This document shows, one piece after another, positions 1-6,089 of a stretch of 6,888 nt of DNA. The notes beneath the pieces were generated by a model. The model saw only the letters and a list, made by a program, of their open reading frames with translations, searched no databases and was not told where the DNA came from. Each line of letters begins with the position of its first letter. The first letter of the stretch is position 1. The position numbers and the translations under genes are program-made. Origin of the DNA: Treponema sp. (GTDB taxonomy: Bacteria; Spirochaetota; Spirochaetia; Treponematales; Breznakiellaceae); contig JAISGE010000135.1 of the NCBI GenBank assembly GCA_031263265.1, positions 1 through 6,888 on the forward strand, in the 5' to 3' direction.

Positions 1-1340
1 ACCCCGGCAAATCCTGCGGCAATATTTTCCAGGTTTTCCAGCCGTTTGATGTAGTTGTCCAGGGTTTCCCGCCGAGCACCAGGCCGGGACGCGGAAATCG
101 CGTCCGCGATCTGAACCAGTACGGATTCAATACAGGAAGGCTCCACGTCGTTGTGATGACTCCCGATGGCATTGATGACCCGGGGATCCTCTCCCATCTT
201 TCGGGCCATGTCCATGCCAAGCTCCGCATGGTTTAAATCCGAATCCGATTCCACCCCTTTGCCGATGTCGTGCAGCAGGGCCGCGCGCTTGGTCAGTTCC
301 CGGTTGGCGCCGATCTCTGATGCAAGAATTCCCGCAAGAATCGCCACTTCCTTGGAATGGTAAAGCACATTTTGCCCATAGCTGGTGCGGAAATAGAGCC
401 GTCCCAAGGCACGGATCGTATCGGGCTTGATATTATGGACTCCCAGATCAAAGAGAACCTTCTCGCCCTCTTCAAAAATCTTCTGAGAAATATCCTTAGT
501 AACCTTGTTTACTATTTCTTCGATACGGGCAGGATGGATCCTGCCGTCAATGATAAGCCGCTCCAGGGCAACCTTAGCAATTTCCCGGCGTACCGGATCA
601 AAACAGGAAATAACCACCGCTTCCGGGGTATCGTCAATGATAATATCCACCCCGGTAAGGGTCTCGAGGGTACGGATATTCCGGCCCTCCCGGCCTATGA
701 TGCGGCCTTTCATCTCGTCATTGGGTAAGGTAACGGTTGCCACGGTTACTTCCCCGGTTACCTCTGTAGATAAACGCTGAATGGTGGCAACTAAAATATT
801 GCGGGCCTTTTTCTCCGCCTGAGCCGTTGCATCCTGTTCAATCTTATTGATCAAGCCCTGGGCATCATGCCGTGCCTCATTCTCCAAGTTCTGGATGATA
901 AGCGCCTTTGCAGCTTCGACGCTTAACCCAGAAATACGCTTCAATTCTTCCCGATACCGTTCTTCTTCCTTCTCTAAAGCCCCTTCTCGTTCCCGGATTT
1001 TCTTTTCTTTTTCAACCAGTCCCTGTTCTACCCGTTCTAGCTGATTCGTCTTTTTATCCATGGTCTCTTCTTTTTGCACGACACGCCGTTCGTATCGTTG
1101 CAGTTCAGCCCTGCGTTCCCGAGTCTCCCTCTCCTGCTGGTTTTTTTCACGAATAACTTGTTCTTTTGCTTCAAGAAGGATTTCCTTCTTTTTGGCTTCA
1201 GCTTCTTTTATCGCATCCTGTTTAATACGTTCGGCTTGCTGCTCCGACGTGGTTAATTGGAATCTGGCGTATAGCCATCTAATAGTCCAGCCTAAGGTTA
1301 ACCCGGCAAGAGGGAGGATTATCCACCATATCCAATACAT
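1..1340 (-). CDS. rny: Ribonuclease Y, N-terminal 446 residues (3' end beyond window)
   Basis: RNase Y is a membrane-anchored endoribonuclease that starts mRNA decay in many bacteria that lack RNase E. Translation from 1340 gives the family architecture in order. One hydrophobic N-terminal segment (about residues 1-25, starting MYWIWWIILPLAGL) is followed by a long charged Glu/Lys/Arg/Gln coiled coil (about 27-165). A KH RNA-binding domain has the GREG loop at residues 216-219, within MKGRIIGREGRNIR. An HD phosphohydrolase domain has the metal-binding pair His357-Asp358 in LLHDIGKG, followed by HAELG and the SHH motif. Family members are about 510-520 residues long, so roughly 70 C-terminal residues lie off the left edge. 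The ATG at 1340 is preceded by GGGGTGGAGTG, a usable ribosome site, and places the membrane segment at the very N-terminus. No frameshift is seen. Several overlapping frames on the other strand are shadows of this gene. Family identity is nearly certain. Confidence 0.96.
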   Translation of the reverse strand, partial: MYWIWWIILPLAGLTLGWTIRWLYARFQLTTSEQQAERIKQDAIKEAEAKKKEILLEAKEQVIREKNQQERETRERRAELQRYERRVVQKEETMDKKTNQLERVEQGLVEKEKKIREREGALEKEEERYREELKRISGLSVEAAKALIIQNLENEARHDAQGLINKIEQDATAQAEKKARNILVATIQRLSTEVTGEVTVATVTLPNDEMKGRIIGREGRNIRTLETLTGVDIIIDDTPEAVVISCFDPVRREIAKVALERLIIDGRIHPARIEEIVNKVTKDISQKIFEEGEKVLFDLGVHNIKPDTIRALGRLYFRTSYGQNVLYHSKEVAILAGILASEIGANRELTKRAALLHDIGKGVESDSDLNHAELGMDMARKMGEDPRVINAIGSHHNDVEPSCIESVLVQIADAISASRPGARRETLDNYIKRLENLENIAAGFAG

Positions 1341-1384
1341 CACTCCACCCCTTACCATCTTTCAACGTTACCAAAATTCGTAAT

Positions 1385-1414
1385 AGCATACAATAAAAGG
1401 CTGATTCCTGTCAA
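1385..1414 (-). promoter_or_regulatory. Sigma70-type promoter of rny
   Basis: Read leftward, TTGACA (1409-1414) and TATGCT (1385-1390) are separated by 18 bp. Transcription would start near 1378, giving a leader of about 38 nt before the rny ATG at 1340. The -35 box is perfect. The -10 box is the same hexamer used by the lipoprotein promoter at 6098. Confidence 0.7.
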
Positions 1415-1417
1415 GAT

Positions 1418-1631
1418 GGATTTGAAATGCTCAGAATACGGGGGAGAAAAGTCCGCGGGGTACAACCCACATAGCCTCCCTGGAATCGGCCCGGGTAGGG
1501 TCTCGGAAAAACCATAGCTGCTCTTGTAACTATTAGTGCTATATCGTGTTATCCATAGTAAAGTAGCATAAATAGAAGTTGTTTTCTTTGTCGCCGTAAC
1601 CGGTTCTCCTCCTCCCGGTTACGGTTTTTTT
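1418..1631 (+). ncRNA. Candidate small RNA in the rny-ygiQ gap (identity unknown)
   Basis: The 310-bp gap between rny and ygiQ holds no convincing protein gene. The longest rightward frame, 1416-1517 (33 codons), has no ribosome site. The gap does end in a strong rightward terminator, although both flanking genes run leftward. Upstream of it is a relatively GC-rich stretch with local pairing: GGGAG (1442-1446) with CTCCC, enclosing GGG-TACAA-CCC, then GGCCC-GGGTA-GGGTC, then ATAGC (1514-1518) with GCTAT (1538-1542). This could be a structured RNA of 70-200 nt. I could not identify a convincing promoter. TTGTAA (1524-1529) with TGTTAT (1547-1552) at 17 bp is the best but weak option. I do not recognise 6S, SRP, tmRNA or RNase P RNA, and the 5' end is arbitrary. 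Confidence 0.25.
1594..1631 (+). terminator. Strong rightward intrinsic terminator
   Basis: A perfect 10-bp stem CCGTAACCGG (1594-1603) / CCGGTTACGG (1615-1624) with an 11-nt loop is followed at once by seven T (1625-1631). The U tract lies on the + strand only. Leftward, the sequence after the stem is CGACAAAGAAAAC, which is not a U tract. It therefore terminates something coming from the left on the + strand. The hairpin could still protect the 3' end of the leftward ygiQ mRNA, whose stop lies 20 bp away. Confidence 0.85.
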
Positions 1632-1650
1632 AGTCCCCTTCAAGACTGCT

Positions 1651-3459
1651 TCAGAAGAGCCGATAAGGCCCCGGCTGCATCAGATCTTCCCGATGAGCCA
1701 AACGGAGTGCTTCCCCCACCAAAGCGCGGTGTTCTGGCCTGTTGAAGTGTACCAGCGCCCGCTGAAGCCGTTTTTCCCGTTCCCTTGGCACCGGGATAGG
1801 TTCCATGGTTCGGGGATCCAGGCCGGTCCGGTACATCACCGTTGAAAGGGTTCCAGGAGTAGGATAAAAATCCTGGATCTGATCCGGGATAAAGCGGCTT
1901 TTCTTGAGATACAATGCTAGTTCCACCCCATCCTCAAGGGTTGATCCTGGGTGGCCTGAAATGAAATAAGGGATGAGGTACTGTTTGCATCCAAGCGCGC
2001 GGTTTGTTTCAGTATAATCCTGCACGAACTTCTGATAGACTCCATGATCGCCCTTACCCATAGCCGCAAGAACCCGGGGAGAAACATGTTCCGGGGCAAC
2101 CTTGAGCTGGCCGCTCACATGCCAGCGGCAGAGGGTTTTTAGAAACTCCTGCCCGTATCGAGTATCCAAGCCCAGGTAATCAAAGCGGATTCCGGAACGG
2201 ATAAAGATCTTCCGTATGCCCATTCCGGTGTTTCTGAGTGCCCGGAGGGTTTCAAGGTACGCATGGTGATCCGCCTTAAGCCGGGGACACGGCGCAGGGT
2301 GCAGACATTCCCGATCCGGGCAGAACCCCCCTTTGGCCTGACGGGTACAAGGAGGACGGTAAAAATTTGCCGTGGGGCCGCCTACATCATGGATATACCC
2401 CTTGAAGCCTTCTAACTGGGTTAGGGTTTTCGCCTCATTGAGGAGGCTCTCCTGGCTTCTACCGGTAATGGCCCTGCCTTGATGAAAGGTGATCGCACAA
2501 AAGGAGCAGCCCCCGAAACAACCGCGGCTTGCAACCAGGGAAAAGGCGACTTCCTTCACCGCAGGAATGCCCCCGGCAGCATCATACCGGGGATGGGAAC
2601 GCCGGGTATAGGGAAGTTCGTAGACCCTATCGAATTCCTCTTGGGTGAGGGGAAAGGCAGGAGGATTCTGGATAACCCAGCGATCCCCATCGCTTCGTTC
2701 CACCAACACCTGAGCGCTCACGGGATCCGCTTGTAAGCGCTGTGCCATGAAGTGTTCTGCGTATTTTTTGCAGGAATCAGGATCTTTTCCTTTAATTGCC
2801 TCATAATCCGGGAGCCGGATCCCGGGAGGAATGCCCTGGGATGAACGGACACAGGTTCCCCGCACATCTCGGATGGATCCGATAGGTTCACCGGCATTGA
2901 GCCGTTGGGCAATTTCCTGGATGGACCGCTCTCCCATACCGTAGACCAAAATGTCCGCCTTAGAATCCAGGAGCATGGAACGCCGCACCTGGTCAGACCA
3001 GTAATCATAATGGGCAAAGCGGCGAAGACTTGCTTCAATACCGCCAATGATGACCGGGATATTTTTATAAACCGAACGAATCCCGGCTACATAGGTGAGT
3101 ATGGCCCGGTCGGGCCGGAACCCCGCCTTGCCTCCAGGGGAATAGGCATCTTCAGAGCGGGGCTTTTTTGCGGCAGTGTAATGGGCCACCATAGAATCCA
3201 TATTTCCTGCACCCACGAGAAAACCCAGCCGAGGTCTGCCTAAGGACCTATACGAAGCGGTATTTCTCCAGTCAGGTTGGGGGATAATACCTACCTGGTA
3301 ACCCGCAGCTTCCAAAACCCGGGATACCAAGGCAGCCGCAAAAGCAGGATGATCCACATAGGCATCCCCTGAAACAAAAATGAAATCGCACCATTCCCAG
3401 CCTCGATCCTCCATATCCTCGCGGCTTACCGGTAAGAATCTGTTCAGGGGTGAATGCAT
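1651..3459 (-). CDS. ygiQ: YgiQ-family (UPF0313) radical SAM protein
   Basis: This is a 602-residue radical SAM protein of the YgiQ family, whose biochemical reaction is not established. The [4Fe-4S]-SAM motif CxxxCxxC is Cys314, Cys318 and Cys321, in RGCFGGCSFC. Family hallmarks match E. coli YgiQ along the length: GDAYVDHPAF (31-40), IGGIEASLRR (138-147), HYDYWSDQVRRS (150-161), DVGGPTANFY (358-367), KVAPEH (453-458) and QYLIPYFISGHPG (493-505). A second cysteine group (371, 380, 385, 391) could bind another metal or cluster. The protein is shorter than the 739-residue E. coli protein: it lacks the insert after IRDVR and the basic C-terminal tail. The ATG at 3459 is chosen because the family-conserved FLPVSRED begins at residue 8. 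No Shine-Dalgarno is visible in front of it. It lies 14 bp behind the NifU-like gene, so coupled translation is likely. Confidence 0.95.
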   Translation of the reverse strand: MHSPLNRFLPVSREDMEDRGWEWCDFIFVSGDAYVDHPAFAAALVSRVLEAAGYQVGIIPQPDWRNTASYRSLGRPRLGFLVGAGNMDSMVAHYTAAKKPRSEDAYSPGGKAGFRPDRAILTYVAGIRSVYKNIPVIIGGIEASLRRFAHYDYWSDQVRRSMLLDSKADILVYGMGERSIQEIAQRLNAGEPIGSIRDVRGTCVRSSQGIPPGIRLPDYEAIKGKDPDSCKKYAEHFMAQRLQADPVSAQVLVERSDGDRWVIQNPPAFPLTQEEFDRVYELPYTRRSHPRYDAAGGIPAVKEVAFSLVASRGCFGGCSFCAITFHQGRAITGRSQESLLNEAKTLTQLEGFKGYIHDVGGPTANFYRPPCTRQAKGGFCPDRECLHPAPCPRLKADHHAYLETLRALRNTGMGIRKIFIRSGIRFDYLGLDTRYGQEFLKTLCRWHVSGQLKVAPEHVSPRVLAAMGKGDHGVYQKFVQDYTETNRALGCKQYLIPYFISGHPGSTLEDGVELALYLKKSRFIPDQIQDFYPTPGTLSTVMYRTGLDPRTMEPIPVPREREKRLQRALVHFNRPEHRALVGEALRLAHREDLMQPGPYRLF

Positions 3460-3473
3460 AACAACGAAAGGGC

Positions 3474-3698
3474 TTAAACTCCAATAACCGAGGTAACCTG
3501 AGGAATCTCTTTCTTGAGGTGGTTTTCAATTCCCATCTTCAAGGTCATCTGAGCCATAGGGCACCCGCCGCATGCGCCGGTCAATTTTAATGATACCGTG
3601 CCGTCATCGGCCACGGAAACAAATTCTACATCCCCGCCGTCCGCTTGGAGGGAGGGCCGAACCTTATTAAGGGCAGTTTTTATTTGTTCTTCAAGCAT
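3474..3698 (-). CDS. NifU C-terminal domain (Nfu-type) Fe-S scaffold protein
   Basis: This 74-residue protein is a complete stand-alone NifU C-terminal domain. It has the typical start ALNKVRPSLQADGGDVEFV and the cluster-binding CGGC (Cys43, Cys46) in TGACGGCPMAQMTLKMGIE. Such proteins carry a [4Fe-4S] cluster and pass it to apo-enzymes in the cytosol. The ATG at 3698 follows a good ribosome site, AAGGAG (3704-3709), with 5-nt spacing. It is the first gene of a two-gene leftward operon with the ygiQ-like radical SAM gene, which itself needs a [4Fe-4S] cluster. A carrier-client relation is plausible but inferred. The protein lacks the A-type domain of E. coli NfuA and the N-terminal IscU-like part of NifU, so I leave the gene symbol empty. 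Confidence 0.93.
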   Translation of the reverse strand: MLEEQIKTALNKVRPSLQADGGDVEFVSVADDGTVSLKLTGACGGCPMAQMTLKMGIENHLKKEIPQVTSVIGV

Positions 3699-3743
3699 AT
3701 ATGCTCCTTATAGGACGAGTATACTTCGTATGATGCGGATATG

Positions 3744-3773
3744 TCTATAATACGAATCGAATCATACTAACAA
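3744..3773 (-). promoter_or_regulatory. Probable promoter of the nifU-like/ygiQ operon
   Basis: Read leftward, TTGTTA (3768-3773) is followed by TATAGA (3744-3749) at 18 bp. A TATTAT (3747-3752) at 15 bp is the alternative -10. Between this and the start codon lies the 8-bp palindrome AGTATACT (3718-3725) inside the imperfect dyad ACGAGTATACTTCGT (3715-3729). It could be an operator, but this is not established. Confidence 0.45.
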
Positions 3774-3890
3774 TCTTATGAAGATTCAGGGAAACAGGCG
3801 AAAAACGGGTCATTTTCGGGAAATTCAGGTTCTTTAGCAAGTTTAGTCTATGGTATTTTGTCAAGGGAAATAGCGCAAAGTCCAGCAATT

Positions 3891-3969
3891 TAACATTACA
3901 AATCGATAATTCTTTATAATACAATGATTTATCAAAAAACATGCTAAAAAATCTATTTTTGTAATGTTA
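3891..3969. repeat. 12-bp perfect inverted repeat in the AT-rich spacer
   Basis: TAACATTACAAA (3891-3902) is exactly complementary to TTTGTAATGTTA (3958-3969), with a 55-nt AT-rich interval. The right arm also contains a small dyad TGTAA-TG-TTACA (3960-3971), and GTAATG recurs at 3983-3988 just before the tRNA promoter. It could be a binding site or a cruciform. No gene is supported between 3699 and 4040. A 65-codon leftward frame there is low-complexity AT-rich sequence that overlaps the operon promoter. Confidence 0.5.
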
Positions 3970-3995
3970 CATTGCTGATAGGGTAATGCAGGCAC

Positions 3996-4024
3996 TTGAC
4001 TTTTATATGCATATAAAGTATATT
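3996..4024 (+). promoter_or_regulatory. Promoter of the tRNA gene
   Basis: TTGACT (3996-4001) and TATATT (4019-4024) are separated by exactly 17 bp. Transcription would start near 4031, about 10 nt before the mature 5' end, a typical arrangement for a single stable-RNA gene. Confidence 0.85.
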
Positions 4025-4040
4025 CTAGTTCTCTATATGA

Positions 4041-4114
4041 GGGCCTTTAGCTCAGTTGGTTAGAGCTGCGGACTCATAATCCGTAGGTCCCTGGTTCAAG
4101 TCCAGGAAGGCCCA
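4041..4114 (+). tRNA. tRNA with anticodon CAT, probably tRNA-Ile2 (k2CAU)
   Basis: A full cloverleaf is present. The acceptor stem GGGCCTT (4041-4047) pairs with AAGGCCC (4107-4113), followed by discriminator A (4114). The D arm is GCTC/GAGC, the anticodon stem GCGGA/TCCGT encloses loop CTCATAA with anticodon CAT (4075-4077), and the T arm is CCTGG/CCAGG with TTCAAGT. CCA is not encoded. The fully paired G1-C72 end excludes the initiator tRNA. Both elongator Met and Ile2 tRNAs have this anticodon. The pairs C4-G69 and C5-G68, and the TTCAAGTCC T-loop region, match E. coli tRNA-Ile2 and the known determinants for the lysidine synthetase TilS. After lysidine modification of C34 the tRNA would read AUA as isoleucine. 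Elongator Met is the alternative. The Ile2 assignment is about 75 percent sure; the tRNA itself is certain. Confidence 0.96.
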
Positions 4115-4137
4115 GCACTTATTTTATTGTGGGATAA

Positions 4138-4169
4138 GGAAATAGCGAAATTGCTTTTTCTATTTTTCT
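4138..4169 (+). terminator. Probable weak terminator of the tRNA
   Basis: GAAATAGC (4139-4146) can pair, with one mismatch, with GCTTTTTC (4153-4160), followed by the T-rich TATTTTTCTC. It lies about 25 bp behind the tRNA 3' end. The stem is short and AT-rich, so the call is tentative. Confidence 0.4.
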
Positions 4170-4268
4170 CAGATTGCCTGGCATTGTGTATCTATTTTTT
4201 CGTTTAATCGGAGGATGATGCCATGTTAAAGCTGTTTACCACCTTCAGGCGGGGGATTCTAAGACCTT

Positions 4269-4796
4269 CTAGCTAACTATAAACTCAGCTTCCGGACTTC
4301 CAGTCAAAATATGCCGGGACTGGTGCCGGAAGAGTTTCCAGGATCTGCCTGATGGGCGTCCCACTATCGAAATCCAAAGACGAAAGCTGCAGCCGGTGCT
4401 TTCGCCCTCATTCAGTACTTGAGTAAGGCACTTGAGGAAAACAGTACCCACGCTGTAGGGAATGATCCCGGTAAGGGGCAAGGTGGATACGATCTGCGCA
4501 ACCCCCGAAGCGCCCACAGGACCGCCTGACACCACCCGCTGGAGGCTCTACTGGTCGGAAGGATTACACAGGAGGTATAGCTTGGGATTCATACTCCCGA
4601 TAGTCCTGGTCTTAAATAGGGGATGTAAGAGATTGTAATCCTTTTTGATGGCTGCCAAAACAGTGTTGTATACCTTGAGGTCGTAAGTCGCCCCGGTGGT
4701 ATCCGCTGCCTGGCTGTGGCCTACGTCGTAGTTTTCCCTGACGATTCTCCTTTCGTAGTTTACCCTCATTGCGGAGTTTTTTATTAAGCAAGACAT
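4269..4796 (-). pseudogene. Degenerate leftward coding remnant, broken by an in-frame TAG
   Basis: Two leftward frames, 4548-4796 and 4269-4535, are in the same phase and separated only by TAG at 4548-4550 and a few codons. The first reads smoothly with good codon use (VYNTVLAAIKKDYNLLHPLF ... NPKLYLLCNPSDQ). After the stop the reading continues as SLQRVVSGGPVGASGVAQIV and ...LPLTGIIPYS. Further left the phase seems to change: another frame reads SSLDFDSGTPIRQILETLPA and PVPAYFDWKSGS before hitting stops. No Shine-Dalgarno stands before the ATG at 4796, and the frame is open upstream to about 4876. I do not recognise the protein. The pattern YLLxNPSD ... LPLTGIIPYS faintly recalls some phage capsid proteins, a lead only. 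It is most simply a decayed gene; chance open frames remain possible. A 17-codon rightward frame at 4223-4276 with GGAGG (4210-4214) also starts in this debris and has no recognisable product. Confidence 0.4.
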
Positions 4797-4808
4797 ACGC
4801 CTGGTTTT

Positions 4809-4845
4809 CTTAACCTGCCCGCGTCCACAGCAGGGCCGGGTTAAG
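4809..4845. repeat. Inverted repeat hairpin between two coding remnants
   Basis: CTTAACC (4809-4815) pairs with GGTTAAG (4839-4845). The inner arms GCCC (4817-4820) and GGGC (4833-4836) extend the stem across a small bulge. There is no U tract on either side, so it is not a standard terminator. Its role is unknown. Confidence 0.5.
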
Positions 4846-5129
4846 TTACCCGCGAAAACTGGCGGATGATACGAACATTATGACTGTTGCCTTTCCCGCT
4901 ACTTGAGTACCAGCCGCCCACCGGCCCCCGCTCACCGTGTATATTCCTGGCCAGGTTTCCTCTAACCCATAACGCCACTCACTGGTCAGGTACTGATGAG
5001 CCGCCGGGGATGCCGCTGTTCGATAAGTTTCAGGGGTATGCCGGAAAACTCTGTCTCCGGCGTAATGGCTGTGTACAGACACGCGTAGGGACTTAACTTT
5101 ATGATGTAAGGCGTAGAGTTATAACCCCA
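4841..5129 (-). pseudogene. Frame-scrambled leftward coding remnant
   Basis: Protein-like stretches occur leftward in three phases. From 5129 to the stop at 4986 one phase reads YNSTPYIIKLSPYACLYTAI and TPETEFSGIPLKLIEQ. The phase ending at 4846 reads SEWRYGLEETWPGIYTVSGG. The phase ending at 4841 reads GGWYSSSGKGNSHNVRIIRQ. The last piece faintly resembles the end of DUF1566/Lcl-type C-terminal domains, which commonly finish in WSSS... and VRxVRxF. Successive phase changes suggest frameshift mutations in one old gene, but I cannot name it and chance is not excluded. No intact start, ribosome site or full-length frame was found. Confidence 0.3.
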
Positions 5130-5138
5130 GAGCGTAGA

Positions 5139-5188
5139 CCTAAACTCCTGTGGATTAGGCATATTTTAAGCGGCTTTAGCCGTAAAAT
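5139..5188. repeat. Two adjacent hairpins downstream of the lipoprotein gene
   Basis: The first hairpin is CCTAA (5139-5143) with TTAGG (5155-5159), with inner TCC-TGT-GGA. The second is ATTTTA (5163-5168) and CGGCT (5171-5175) with AGCCG (5178-5182) and TAAAAT (5183-5188), 11 bp with a 2-nt bulge. Together with the terminator at 5218 they make three hairpins in a row. Neither has a convincing U tract. They may be remnants of a repeat element or secondary terminators. Nothing else is seen between 5130 and 5217. Confidence 0.45.
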
Positions 5189-5213
5189 GTTGGAAAAGGG
5201 AGTGGGGGAAGGG

Positions 5214-5265
5214 GTAAAAGAGAAGGTTCCGTCCCTTAGGAGACTAAGAAACGAAACCTTCTCTT
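5214..5265 (-). terminator. Intrinsic terminator of the lipoprotein gene
   Basis: AAGAGAAGGTTCCGT (5218-5232) pairs with ACGAAACCTTCTCTT (5251-5265) with a single mismatch. An inner stem CTTAG-GAGA-CTAAG caps it. Read leftward the stem runs into TTTTACCCC. It begins 29 bp after the lipoprotein stop codon. The U tract is short, but the stem is unusually long. Confidence 0.8.
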
Positions 5266-5294
5266 ATCTGTTTTAGTGGCTGAAATGCCAAAAG

Positions 5295-6038
5295 TTAGAA
5301 TGTAGGGCTATTATTGAACAGCCGAAGAGCTATTCCACCTCCTCCTCCAGGTGGTGGGATAGATAAAGTAGGAGTAGAACTAATTATATTATAAGTATAA
5401 GGAATACTAGTACCGGTATTCCATGATATAACCGGATCATTGGTACCAGCATCTACGGAGATCTGGTAGTTTGCTACTTCTGCACTTCCCGCATGGGCAC
5501 TCCAGACTTTCTTGCCGCTAAGCCCTCCTATTACAAGGATTGTAAATGCGCTATCGGTGTTTGTTACATCACTTACCCAAATACCCCTTAAACCGCTACC
5601 GGTTGTACCTGTTCCTCGCTTAAAAACTACATCTCCAGCGGTAACGGCTGGAGCAACAGGGGAAGCATAAGCCTTCAGGGTGAACTGATCAGCTGCCAAA
5701 TTAGCAACGACATAGTTGCCAGCACCTTGTGGAGCACTAGCACCTATAGGAATTACGGTATCCATCCCGGTAACGTTATGGTCCCCCGTACTCGCTAAGG
5801 ACACGGAATAGGCAACTTTAGCAGTAGTACCTGTAATAACAGAATCAGTGAATATCATAGCCCTATTAAGATTATTATCTACATCCAGATCATTCACCCA
5901 GGTTCCCAGCAGAGAGTTACCCCCACCTCCGTTGTTGCTACTGCTACTGTCGTCATCGTCGGATTTGCACGCGCTTACAAGCATGACGAATGCCAGTAAT
6001 AAGCTGAACATTCCCGTCAAAAACACCTTCTTTCTCAT
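5295..6038 (-). CDS. Putative lipoprotein with two WV-type repeats, function unknown
   Basis: This 247-residue protein begins with a classical lipoprotein signal: basic MRKK, a hydrophobic core (residues 5-22) and lipobox LVSAC with Cys24 as the lipidated residue. A flexible acidic and polar linker (SDDDDSSSSNNGGGG, 26-40) follows, as is usual for surface-tethered lipoproteins. The mature part seems to contain two related units about 107 residues apart, starting LLGTWVND (43-50) and LRGIWVSD (150-157). Each ends in a Tyr-rich beta-type segment (NYVVANLAADQFTLKAY and YTYNIISSTPTLSI). The composition is Thr/Ser/Gly/Val-rich and predicts beta structure, compatible with a lipocalin-like fold, but this is inference. 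The ATG at 6038 has an excellent ribosome site, AGGAGG (6045-6050), 6 nt away. The gene has its own promoter with a dyad operator, is divergent from an XRE regulator, and ends in its own terminator. No enzymatic motif is seen. Spirochaete outer-membrane or periplasmic location is likely. Confidence 0.9.
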   Translation of the reverse strand: MRKKVFLTGMFSLLLAFVMLVSACKSDDDDSSSSNNGGGGNSLLGTWVNDLDVDNNLNRAMIFTDSVITGTTAKVAYSVSLASTGDHNVTGMDTVIPIGASAPQGAGNYVVANLAADQFTLKAYASPVAPAVTAGDVVFKRGTGTTGSGLRGIWVSDVTNTDSAFTILVIGGLSGKKVWSAHAGSAEVANYQISVDAGTNDPVISWNTGTSIPYTYNIISSTPTLSIPPPGGGGGIALRLFNNSPTF

Positions 6039-6089
6039 ATTCCGCCTCCTATCTCGTGGAATATTGACTGGATTAACAAAATGCTAATC

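Noticed and set aside
166..1256. Several rightward open frames of 60-123 codons across the left end
   Set aside because: All are antisense shadows of rny. They mirror its coiled-coil, KH and HD coding sequence.
1442..1475. GGAGAAAAGTCCGCGGGG resembles the start of bacterial RNase P RNA (GAGGAAAGTCCGGGC)
   Set aside because: Only about 190 nt remain to the terminator, too short for RNase P RNA, and the other conserved blocks near its 3' end are missing.
2479..3243. Open frames of 85-112 codons opposite ygiQ, and an overlapping leftward frame at 3272-3529
   Set aside because: They lie inside ygiQ or the nifU-like gene, whose protein families are unmistakable, and have no homologous-looking content.
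3745..3942. 65-codon leftward open frame upstream of the nifU-like gene
   Set aside because: It is AT-rich with low-complexity composition, has no ribosome site, and overlaps the probable operon promoter and the inverted repeat.
3866..4147. Direct repeat GGAAATAGCG at 3866-3875 and 4138-4147, flanking the tRNA
   Set aside because: A 10-bp match can arise by chance at this scale. It does not extend, and there is no insertion-like structure or integrase.
4223..4276. 17-codon rightward frame with GGAGG 8 nt before its ATG
   Set aside because: No promoter or recognisable product was found, and it lies within apparent debris. It is noted under the pseudogene entry but not called as a gene.
4548..4550. 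TAG as a recoded amber codon rather than a nonsense mutation
   Set aside because: The frame downstream also decays by apparent frameshift and there is no ribosome site at the start, so a pseudogene is simpler.
5083..5137. GCGTAG three times (5083, 5111, 5132)
   Set aside because: The six-base motif has irregular spacing (28 and 21 bp) and flanks that differ, so it is not a convincing array or CRISPR.
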